64,000 bases of DNA from Candidatus Cloacimonas sp. (lineage in GTDB: Bacteria; Cloacimonadota; Cloacimonadia; Cloacimonadales; Cloacimonadaceae): NCBI GenBank assembly GCA_035403355.1, contig DAONFA010000003.1, positions 62,001 through 126,000 on the forward strand, in the 5' to 3' direction. The stretch's first letter is position 1; the number at the start of each line of letters is the position of its first letter. The position numbers and the translations under genes are program-made. Positions 53,579 through 60,386 of the stretch are shown here, piece by piece. A model generated the notes under the pieces. The model made no database searches. It had not been told where the DNA came from and saw nothing but the letters and a program-made list of their open reading frames with translations.

Positions 53579-55051
53579 CTATTGAATACCTGCTCCCGCT
53601 ACAGGACCATTTTTATATGGCACATAGTTTACAATAGAAGTTACACCATAATTAAGCTCTAAGCCAAGATCATTAAAATCAATTATCAATTCATCAATTT
53701 CTGTAGTTGATGTAGTATTCCAAAAATTATTCTTAAAATCCAATGGATAAGGTAAACCATCCGGATATATATAAGATGCCCCCGATTCCATAACATATTG
53801 CGAAGCATAAAAATTGTTGTTATTTGCTTTAGTCCAACCATTACTCACTGTGTTCCATGAATGATGAGAATGGTAGGTTTGAATACATACATTTGCTTTA
53901 ATGGAATTATATGAAATATTAAGATTGGATTGGCCTGTATTTACAATGCCTATACCCACATTATCTATCAGGTTGTGAGAGAATTCACAAGTTGATTCCC
54001 AGGAATTAATAAACTCCCGTGAACCACTGATAAAAGCATTATTACTAACGACAGCGTTTTTTACTATCTCGTGTTTCAAGGAAATATAGTTATTATAGAA
54101 GATATTATCTTGAACATTACAACCGTTAACAGTATAATTACTAATAGCTACCGCATCCTGAGATTTATTGTCCATAATAATAGAATTGCTTATTTCCAAG
54201 TTGTTCACCTGCACAGAAGTGATTCCAAAAACACAATCTCTCACCAATAAATGATGCAAAGTCGTTTCATTGCTTCTAATGCTTATTCCATTATTTTGAT
54301 TGGTAATACAAATATTATTGATTGTTCCTGTAGTTCCCAAATAAACAATTCCTTCCCCGTTTAAAATCTCTGCACCTGCTGAGGAATAAATTCCAGAATA
54401 TGAAGTTATATAAGCAAAATCATCCCCTTCGGGAAAGGAACAATTCCCATAGATAGTTATCTTTTTACTCGGTGCAATAAGGATTTTAGCATCTTGAGCA
54501 AAATTAAGAGTTGAAGTAGGTAGCGCGGTTACATCATTTTCTACAATATAACAATGGTTTTGTAAAAAATTGTAGTTTCCCTCAATTGTAGCTGGAACTA
54601 TTGTTTCCGGATATAGGGTAAGATCAGCTTTCTGAATGTTATTCGTCGAAATTTCCTGGGCATTTAATTCTATATCAAAAAGATAGTTATATCCCCAACC
54701 TTCTTTCAGATATGTTATGATGTATTTCCCATATACAACTTCCGGAAAGCTAAAAAAACCATTATTATTAGTAACAACCGTAAATAAAGGTGTCCTTTCT
54801 CTATGATCAAATATATGCTTATCCTTAAGTGGAAAAGCAAGCTGAGGATATTGCTTATTTATTTCTTTTAATTTTTCCGGAACTATATCAGTAGAATATA
54901 ACATAACCGTAATTCCAGAATAATCTGTTTGACCATCTAAAATGATAACCCCGGAAATAACACCCTTTTGTATCTTAGTATTACTATCACAGCTACATAA
55001 TAATATAGCAACTAAAGAAATTAAGGCAATAAAACAAAATCTTATTTTCAT
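53579..55051 (-). CDS. Lipoprotein with regulatory-like domain and right-handed beta-helix
   Basis: The 490-residue protein starts with a lipoprotein signal (LVAILLCSCDSN, lipobox Cys). Residues about 30-130 resemble a carboxypeptidase-regulatory/SdrD-like beta domain (GVISGVIILDGQTDYSGITV, NNNGFFSFPEVVYGKYIITY). The rest is a parallel beta-helix with NNGISIRSNETTLHHLL-type turns, as in polysaccharide lyases/epimerases and surface glycan binders. No catalytic residues are evident. In a glycan locus it may bind or modify the polymer, or be an unrelated surface protein. Confidence 0.8.
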   Translation of the reverse strand: MKIRFCFIALISLVAILLCSCDSNTKIQKGVISGVIILDGQTDYSGITVMLYSTDIVPEKLKEINKQYPQLAFPLKDKHIFDHRERTPLFTVVTNNNGFFSFPEVVYGKYIITYLKEGWGYNYLFDIELNAQEISTNNIQKADLTLYPETIVPATIEGNYNFLQNHCYIVENDVTALPTSTLNFAQDAKILIAPSKKITIYGNCSFPEGDDFAYITSYSGIYSSAGAEILNGEGIVYLGTTGTINNICITNQNNGISIRSNETTLHHLLVRDCVFGITSVQVNNLEISNSIIMDNKSQDAVAISNYTVNGCNVQDNIFYNNYISLKHEIVKNAVVSNNAFISGSREFINSWESTCEFSHNLIDNVGIGIVNTGQSNLNISYNSIKANVCIQTYHSHHSWNTVSNGWTKANNNNFYASQYVMESGASYIYPDGLPYPLDFKNNFWNTTSTTEIDELIIDFNDLGLELNYGVTSIVNYVPYKNGPVAGAGIQ

Positions 55052-55058
55052 TATAGTA

Positions 55059-55114
55059 CTTAATCTGTGAAATCTGTGTAATCTGTGAGAGTTATCATCT
55101 GTGTAATCTGTGAG
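55059..55114 (-). repeat. CTGTGTAATCTGTGAGAG repeat between beta-helix and deacetylase genes
   Basis: Two units, AATCTGTGAAATCTGTGTAA with TCTGTGAGAG, and ATCTGTGTAATCTGTGAGAG, fill the gap and run into the 3' end of the deacetylase gene. The stop codon of that gene lies in the repeat. Confidence 0.75.
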
Positions 55115-55862
55115 AGACCAATCTTTTTACCTGGTTCTTAACATTTTGCCACACCAATTCTTTCCCCCATTTCATAAAATCATCATTCCATCTTTGTGGA
55201 TGCGTGTTAAGCATTATCTGGTTTGGCAATTCCTTTTTAAGGATCAGTTCTATAAGCTGATCAGAATTTTTTATTTCATAGTGAAAAGGACTTACCACCT
55301 TATCTCTAATATTTGATTCTTCACTATTCCAACTTCTTCCAGTATCAGTTAAATAAAGAACTTTAGAGTAGTCAATATCAAAATATGGCTCTCCTATGAT
55401 TCCATAATCATAATAATGAAATTTCTTCCACAGTTCTCTATTATCATATTTAGACATCGGGCTTCCATGCATACAAATAGTTTCAATCTTAGCCACTTTT
55501 TTAAATTTATCCAGATTTTGAATAAATATCTCTAATGCCTTATTAACCTCGCCTTTAGCTTGATCCATAACCTCATAATGATAACCAATTTCATGACCCA
55601 TCTGTTGAATAGCTCTAATTACACTTGGTTTGAAGGAAACAGGTACACTTCTGAAAAAATAAGAAGCATTTAGCCCTTTATCCTTTTCTATTTTTGCAAA
55701 ATTAAGAGAGTTTAATGGCAGTTTATCTACATCATGCCTTAGAATAACAACTCTATCAAGGGGCTGCTTTAAAAAATCTCTAAATGCCTTAAATTCATAT
55801 CCCGCATCTTTAAAAGCATCTAACAATTCGCTATACTTTCTGACTGTAAAATCTCTAATCAA
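55095..55862 (-). CDS. Polysaccharide deacetylase-like protein
   Basis: A TTG at 55862 gives 255 residues starting (M)IRDFTVRKYSELLDAF, the usual opening of this glycan-locus family. GGTGG lies seven bases upstream. A longer frame to 55904 adds 14 residues encoded by repeat DNA. The catalytic-type motif is VVILRHDVDKLPLNSLNFA. MGHEIGYHYEV and MLNTHPQRW follow, the last supplying a late His. It probably removes acetyl groups from the surface polymer, or is an inactive relative; metal ligands are D and the His pair. Confidence 0.8.
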   Translation of the reverse strand: MIRDFTVRKYSELLDAFKDAGYEFKAFRDFLKQPLDRVVILRHDVDKLPLNSLNFAKIEKDKGLNASYFFRSVPVSFKPSVIRAIQQMGHEIGYHYEVMDQAKGEVNKALEIFIQNLDKFKKVAKIETICMHGSPMSKYDNRELWKKFHYYDYGIIGEPYFDIDYSKVLYLTDTGRSWNSEESNIRDKVVSPFHYEIKNSDQLIELILKKELPNQIMLNTHPQRWNDDFMKWGKELVWQNVKNQVKRLVSHRLHR

Positions 55863-55863
55863 A

Positions 55864-55892
55864 ATAAAGCCACCGAAATTACCGAAAAATAG
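55864..55892 (+). repeat. Left flank of GxxExxY copy 4, overlapping the deacetylase 5' region
   Basis: ATAAAGCCACCGAAATTACC with GAAAAATAG is a short copy of the GCCACCGAGAACACTGAAGA module found inverted at 56329-56405 beyond the GxxExxY gene. It forms the 5' end or leader of the deacetylase gene. Confidence 0.7.
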
Positions 55893-55893
55893 T

Positions 55894-56262
55894 TTAATGG
55901 ACAATTCTCTTGAATTCTAATTTTGCCTCATTGCCAAAGTTTAAGATATATCCAACTTTAAGCCCTGTAGCACTTAGATAATTTATTATTTGTGCTGAAT
56001 GCATGGAATGAATTATATTACACGCCTTAAGCTCCAGTATAATTTTACTTTCTACAATAATATCAGCAACATAATCTCCAACAATCTGATCTCTATAAAA
56101 AACTTGTATAGGAACTTGAGAAACATAACTAATACCTTGATATTTAAATTCTACACATAAAGCTCGTTCATATAGTTTTTCCAAATATCCTGAACCAAGC
56201 TCTTTGTGAACAGCAATTGCACAACCAATAATTCTATCACTCAGCTCTTTCTCATATATCAT
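55894..56262 (-). CDS. GxxExxY protein, copy 4
   Basis: 122 residues: LGSGYLEKLYERALCVE, YVADIIVESKIILELKACN, then QIINYLSATGLKVGYILNFGNEAKLEFKR. The catalytic-type D...E-L-K is intact. It is closest in sequence to copy 6 at 59.9 kb. Placed between the VanZ-like and deacetylase genes. Confidence 0.9.
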   Translation of the reverse strand: MIYEKELSDRIIGCAIAVHKELGSGYLEKLYERALCVEFKYQGISYVSQVPIQVFYRDQIVGDYVADIIVESKIILELKACNIIHSMHSAQIINYLSATGLKVGYILNFGNEAKLEFKRIVH

Positions 56263-56299
56263 AACTTTTTACCTTCTCCTGCCTTTCTTTGAAAATTAT

Positions 56300-56412
56300 A
56301 TGACTTTCTCAGTGCCCTCAGTGTTCTCAGTGGTTATATTTTTTCGGTGTCTTCAGTGTTCTCGGTGGCTATAATCTCTTTTCGGTATCTTCGGTGCTCT
56401 CGGTGGCTAATA
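56300..56412 (-). repeat. Right flank of GxxExxY copy 4; encodes the VanZ C-terminal tail
   Basis: CTCAGTGCCCTCAGTGTTCT, then two copies of TTTTCGGTGTCTTCAGTGTT CTCGGTGGCTA-type sequence. The two latter copies are inside the VanZ gene and are read in two different frames. Confidence 0.85.
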
Positions 56413-56786
56413 AGAATAAACAATATACATAATATAGCACCAAAGAGGTTAGCCATCATATCCATCGGATTAAATGTCCTATAAGGTATTATTATCTGTA
56501 GCAATTCAACCCCAATAGCTGAAACAAATACAATCCCACAAAACTTCAAAACCTCATAACTCTTATACCAACGAACATTCTTTATCTTCCCGAATACCCA
56601 TATCCATGCAAAAGCCAAAAATGTTAAGGAATGCACTACATAATCCAGCCGAAAAATAAACCTTTTAGCTGTTAGATCCCTATTTAATTCATTGCCCAAA
56701 GGCACAACATTTATCACCAAAACCACTATCAACCATCCCCAAAATAACCATTTTATGCTCTTCATTATGTTTCGTTCTTCTATCAT
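56334..56786 (-). CDS. VanZ-family membrane protein with repeat-encoded C-terminal tail
   Basis: 150 residues from ATG 56786, or 143 from ATG 56765 (MKSIKWLF), which fits the family better; neither has a strong ribosome binding site. Four helices with VPLGNELNRDLTAKRFIFRLDYVVHSLTFLAFA and ELLQIIIPYRTFNPMDMMANLFGA give the VanZ signature. The tail from residue 127 (SHREHRRYRKE then ATENTEDTEKI) is translated intergenic repeat, the same module in two frames. Between CapG and a GxxExxY gene. Confidence 0.82.
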   Translation of the reverse strand: MIEERNIMKSIKWLFWGWLIVVLVINVVPLGNELNRDLTAKRFIFRLDYVVHSLTFLAFAWIWVFGKIKNVRWYKSYEVLKFCGIVFVSAIGVELLQIIIPYRTFNPMDMMANLFGAILCILFILISHREHRRYRKEIIATENTEDTEKI

Positions 56787-56796
56787 AATCCTATCT

Positions 56797-56883
56797 TTTT
56801 CTCAGTGTCCTCAGTGTTCTCTGTGCCCTCAGTGGTTGCATTCTCAGTGTTCTCTGTGTCCTCTGTGTTCTCAGTGGTTGCAT
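56797..56883 (-). repeat. CTCAGTGTCCTCTGTGTT repeat between VanZ and CapG genes
   Basis: Seven or so units of (T/C)TC(A/T)GTGTCCTC end in CAGTGGTTGCATTT, which occurs twice. The tract reaches the stop codon of the CapG homologue. Confidence 0.8.
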
Positions 56884-57999
56884 TTAATATAACCCACTCC
56901 ACTGCTTATGCAATTTTGCGGTTCCCAAAATTATTTTTAAAACTCGCATAGAAAAGTTATCAATCTCATATTCCGGGCATATTTTTGTGTAATTTGCACC
57001 TTCTTCTATAGCAACTCTAATTGCATCAAGTACTATTTCAGGATCAAAACCGGATAAAATTATCGTCCCGGCATCTATTGCTTCTGGACGTTCCATTGAA
57101 TTCCTGATTGTTATTGCAGGAAATTTAAGGATTGCACTTTCTTCACTAATCGTTCCACTATCGGAAATAACACAGGTAGAGTTAATTTGCAAGTAGTTAT
57201 AGTCAGTAAAACTGAATGGCTTTAGAAATTGGATTAAGGAATTAAATTTGAAACCAGCTAAATTTTCTAACCGTTTACGGGTTCTGGGATGGGTGCTAAC
57301 AATTACTGGATAATTATATTGCTCTGCAAGAGTATTTAGGACAATGCTTATTTTCTTCAAATTATCAGGATAATCTACATTTTCCTCTCTATGGACAGAG
57401 ATGAGAAAATATTTTTGGGGTTCCAGTTTTAAGGTTTCTAAAATATTTGATCGTTTAATTTTAGGTAAATAATGTTGTAAGACCTCAAACATAGGAGAAC
57501 CAGTTAAATAAATTCTTCTATGAGTTAGCCCTTCAGATAAAAGATGTCTTCTTGAATTCTCGGTATAGACCAAATTGAAATCCGCTATATGATCAATCAT
57601 TCTCCGGTTGATTTCTTCCGGCACATTGTTATCAAAACTTCTATTACCTGCTTCCAAATGATAGATGGGAATATGTTTTCGTTTAGCCATAATAGCAGAT
57701 ATAGAAGCATTAGTGTCTCCAAGAATAACCATTGCATCCGGTTTTTCCTTATCCAGAATTTCTTCAATTTTAATCAGCGTTTCACCTAAAACAGTTCCCA
57801 AACTGGTTGTATTCACATTAAGATAATATTCAGGTTGCCGAAGCTCTAAATCCTCAAAGAAAATCTGATTCAGTTCATAATCATAATTTTGACCCGTGTG
57901 CACTAAGATATGGTTGGTGTATTTATCCAGTAAAGGAATTACACAGGATAACCGGATTATTTCAGGCCTTGTGCCAACAACTGTGATCACTTTAAGCAT
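56884..57999 (-). CDS. UDP-N-acetylglucosamine 2-epimerase, FnlC/CapG (WecB-like)
   Basis: A 371-residue non-hydrolysing 2-epimerase: VVGTRPEIIRLSCVI, ILVHTGQNYDYELNQIFF, VILGDTNASISA, HLEAGNRSFD, PEEINRRMIDH, SVHREENVD and SDSGTISEES are all present. With the CapE and CapF homologues upstream it most likely performs the last step of UDP-N-acetyl-L-fucosamine synthesis (C2 epimerisation of UDP-N-acetyl-L-pneumosamine) rather than UDP-ManNAc formation. Confidence 0.88.
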   Translation of the reverse strand: MLKVITVVGTRPEIIRLSCVIPLLDKYTNHILVHTGQNYDYELNQIFFEDLELRQPEYYLNVNTTSLGTVLGETLIKIEEILDKEKPDAMVILGDTNASISAIMAKRKHIPIYHLEAGNRSFDNNVPEEINRRMIDHIADFNLVYTENSRRHLLSEGLTHRRIYLTGSPMFEVLQHYLPKIKRSNILETLKLEPQKYFLISVHREENVDYPDNLKKISIVLNTLAEQYNYPVIVSTHPRTRKRLENLAGFKFNSLIQFLKPFSFTDYNYLQINSTCVISDSGTISEESAILKFPAITIRNSMERPEAIDAGTIILSGFDPEIVLDAIRVAIEEGANYTKICPEYEIDNFSMRVLKIILGTAKLHKQWSGLY

Positions 58000-58011
58000 A
58001 ATTTATTTCAC

Positions 58012-58050
58012 GCAGATTTCGCAGATAAAAACGCGGATTACGCAGATTAT
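58012..58050 (+). repeat. Left flank of decayed GxxExxY copy 5
   Basis: CACGCAGATTTCGCAGATAA and AAACGCGGATTACGCAGATT lie between CapG start and the pseudogene. The inverse of this CGCAG version of the module is at 58515-58595. Confidence 0.8.
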
Positions 58051-58064
58051 ATTTTTATAATTTA

Positions 58065-58460
58065 TCATAAGGAATCATTAAGTCCATTTACTTTATAGAT
58101 AATGCTTCTGTTGATGTCCGAAGTTTTAAAATTAACAAGGATACAAAGTTTTAAATTAATTAGTTTTAAATAGGTTAAAAGCTGTTTGTGATGAACAGGA
58201 GCAAAATTGTCAACAGTTTTTGATTCTATAATCACTTTCTCTTCAACTAGTAAATCCATTTAAAAGGCAGCACTCATATCAATTCATTAATAAATAATAT
58301 TAATAGAAACCTGAGATTTAACCTCTAATCTCCATTTTTTTAATTTTATAGCTTAATGCATTCTTATAGACAGATTCAAAAAAATCGGACCCAGTTTATT
58401 ATACATATCATAAATAGCACCTCTTATCTGGTAGGCAATTTCATTTTCACTTATATCTAA
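58065..58460 (-). pseudogene. Decayed GxxExxY gene, copy 5
   Basis: The last 64 codons are intact (MDLLVEEKVIIESKTVDNF, then QLLTYLKLINLKLCILVNF), with E-S-K where the family has E-L-K. Upstream sequence to about 58460 encodes recognisable N-terminal family sequence (NEIAYQIRGAIYDMYNKLGP, then FESVYKNALSYKI) but is broken by at least one frameshift and by stop codons. The closest relative in the window is copy 3 at 53.1 kb. The repeat flanks are still present. Confidence 0.85.
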
Positions 58461-58514
58461 TCTTTTCCATTACTAAGTTCAATCACATAAATAGTATTTG
58501 TTTGAATTATTATT

Positions 58515-58595
58515 AAATCCAATCTGCGGAATCCGCGTTTTTTATCAGCGTAATCTGCGGGAAACAAACTCTGCGAAATCTGCGGGAAAAAATCA
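58515..58595 (-). repeat. Right flank of decayed GxxExxY copy 5
   Basis: AATCTGCGGAATCCGCGTTT, then CAGCGTAATCTGCGGGAAAC and CTGCGAAATCTGCGGGAAA. It reaches the 3' end of the CapF gene. The same TAATCTGCGGGAAACAAA segment is also found inside that gene at 59299-59316. Confidence 0.8.
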
Positions 58596-59870
58596 CACCG
58601 GCTCATAGTAAGTATCAGGGTCATCCGGATCATAGAATTCATTAATCCAGAACATAGTCAGTAATTCCGTATACCCAATGTTAGTAATATTATGTGTATA
58701 CCAAATAGGCATATCTACATAAGCAGGTTCATCCCCATTTAGGATATATTCAATAATTTCGTCGGTTCCATATTTCCGCAATTTAATAGATGCTTTTCCT
58801 TGTATCACTGCAAATCTTTCTACTTTTCTGGTATGGAAATGATTGCCTCTTGTAATTCCTGGAAGAGTTGTAGAAAAAGAAACTTGCCCAGTGGACATAA
58901 ACTTCATTGTTTCTACATAGATACCTCTATCATCTGAATGTTTATGGTATTTCACCGGAAAATGCTCTTTAGGTAAATAAGATCTGAAAGTATTAAATAA
59001 GCACACTTCAAACCAATCGGTCAAATCAGGAAAAATCCACTTCACAACATAGGTCTCATAATAGGCCTTTAGTTTATCCAATAATTCTGAAACCTTATAC
59101 TTTGCCCTATATTCAACTTCCAAAACTCTTGGTAGTACCCATTTCTTCGTGTTATCAGTGTTATCAGTGTTCTCAGTGCTCTCAGTGCTCTCAGTGTCCT
59201 CAGTGCTCTCAGTGGTTACATTCTCAGTGCCCTCAGTGTCCTCAGTGTCCTCAGTGTCCTCAGTGTTTTCAGTGTCCTCAGTGTTTTCAGTGTTTGCATA
59301 ATCTGCGGGAAACAAATCAAGAATCACCTTCACCAAATCTCCCACATAGATCAATTTAAGTTCATTATCCACTTCAATCTTGGGTTCTTGCTTATTACAT
59401 ATTTGATAAGAAAATGTAGAAATCACCGAATTATAGAATGGCTTCCCAAAAGGTCCAAACACATTAGGAATAATTAAACCGGTAAATTTTGCATTGTTTC
59501 TTTCTGCCCATTGATTAAATAATTCTCTGCCCTCTCTTTTAGAGCGTCCATATAAATTATCCAGTTCTTCCTGAAGCGATGAACTCATAATTACATAAGG
59601 TTTGCTATTAGTCCGTTCCATTGCATCAATTAGTTTCTGCACCAATTCTATATTTGTTTTATATAGCACATCAGGATCATTATGCCTATTCATTGCTGCC
59701 AGATGGATTATCACATCACACTTGTTAACAAAGGCATCCAGTGCTTCGTCTGATTGAAAATATTCATCCTGAAAGGGAATTCTGATATATTTATCCGGAT
59801 GCAAGCTGAGAGTGTTGTATAAATGGGTACCAATGAACCCTGCTTGACCAGTTATCCCAACTTTCAACAT
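58593..59870 (-). CDS. FnlB/CapF/WbjC homologue: SDR reductase-cupin, with in-frame repeat insertion
   Basis: A 425-residue bifunctional enzyme. The N-terminal SDR domain has GITGQAGFIGTHLY (TGxxGFIG) and YGRSKREGREL as YxxxK-type active site. The C-terminal cupin has DDRGIYVETMKF, GITRGNHFHTRKVERF and PVGYTHN-like PIWYTHNI. It converts the CapE product to UDP-N-acetyl-pneumosamine. Family members are about 370 residues; the surplus is a Thr/Glu/Asp/Ser-rich stretch (about residues 188-241, TENTEDTEDTE-like) exactly between the domains, encoded by the intergenic CTCAGTGTCCTCAGTG repeat. Start ATG lies a few bases from another repeat. Confidence 0.88.
   Translation of the reverse strand: MLKVGITGQAGFIGTHLYNTLSLHPDKYIRIPFQDEYFQSDEALDAFVNKCDVIIHLAAMNRHNDPDVLYKTNIELVQKLIDAMERTNSKPYVIMSSSLQEELDNLYGRSKREGRELFNQWAERNNAKFTGLIIPNVFGPFGKPFYNSVISTFSYQICNKQEPKIEVDNELKLIYVGDLVKVILDLFPADYANTENTEDTENTEDTEDTEDTEGTENVTTESTEDTESTESTENTDNTDNTKKWVLPRVLEVEYRAKYKVSELLDKLKAYYETYVVKWIFPDLTDWFEVCLFNTFRSYLPKEHFPVKYHKHSDDRGIYVETMKFMSTGQVSFSTTLPGITRGNHFHTRKVERFAVIQGKASIKLRKYGTDEIIEYILNGDEPAYVDMPIWYTHNITNIGYTELLTMFWINEFYDPDDPDTYYEPV
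59145..59312 (-). repeat. Repeat tract inside the CapF coding sequence
   Basis: About 16 units of (C/T)TCAGTGT/TCAGTGCTC type, plus a TAATCTGCGGGAAAC segment at the upstream-coding end, occupy 59145-59312. The units are 9 bases, so the frame is kept and every unit encodes Thr-Glu-Asp/Asn/Ser. Confidence 0.93.
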
Positions 59871-59876
59871 ATTGTC

Positions 59877-59933
59877 ACCACTGAGAGCACTGAGAACACT
59901 GAGGACACTGAGGACACTGAGAGCACAGAGAAC
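59877..59933 (+). repeat. Left flank of GxxExxY copy 6
   Basis: CACCACTGAGAGCACTGAGA and further ACACTGAGG units run from seven bases before the CapF start codon to the GxxExxY stop. The inverse (CAGTGTCCTCAGTG) is at 60340-60386. Confidence 0.88.
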
Positions 59934-60311
59934 TTATACAACTTTGCGTACATATTCTAGTTTACCTGAACTGCCAAAATTAATAACATAACCGATTTTA
60001 ATACCTGAAGCATATAGATATTGAATCAATTGAGCTTCATGAACTGGAATAATCTTTGAACAAGCTTTCAATTCAAGTATAACTTTATTTTCAACTATCA
60101 TATCCATCTTATAGTCACCAATTAATATATTCTTATAATGAACTTGTACTGGCACCTGAGATTCAACTTTTAAACCATTTTCCGCTAATTCAACTAATAA
60201 AGCTCTTTCATATAGTTTTTCCATATAACCAGAACCAAGGACTTTATGTACCTGTATAGCACAACCAATAATCTTATAACTTAATTCCTTTTCGTAAATC
60301 TCATTAACCAT
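59934..60311 (-). CDS. GxxExxY protein, copy 6
   Basis: 125 residues: LGSGYMEKLYERALLVE, YKMDMIVENKVILELKACSK and YVINFGSSGKLEYVRK, with intact D...E-L-K. It splits the CapE and CapF genes, which are normally adjacent in fnl/cap loci, and is framed by inverted repeats. Confidence 0.9.
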   Translation of the reverse strand: MVNEIYEKELSYKIIGCAIQVHKVLGSGYMEKLYERALLVELAENGLKVESQVPVQVHYKNILIGDYKMDMIVENKVILELKACSKIIPVHEAQLIQYLYASGIKIGYVINFGSSGKLEYVRKVV

Positions 60312-60339
60312 ATCTTATTCTCTCTTTAATCTCTTCACT

Positions 60340-60386
60340 TCAGTGTCCTCAGTGCCTTCAGTGCTCTCAGTGTCCTCAGTGGTTTC
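60340..60386 (-). repeat. Right flank of GxxExxY copy 6; supplies CapE stop codon
   Basis: CAGTGTCCTCAGTGCCTTCA and GTGCTCTCAGTGTCCTCAG. On the coding strand CACTGAGG gives the final His and the TGA of the CapE homologue. Confidence 0.85.

Noticed and set aside
59102..59359. Plus-strand Cys/Gln-rich repeat protein (CSQCSQC type)
   Set aside because: It is the antisense reading of the repeat insertion inside the CapF gene.
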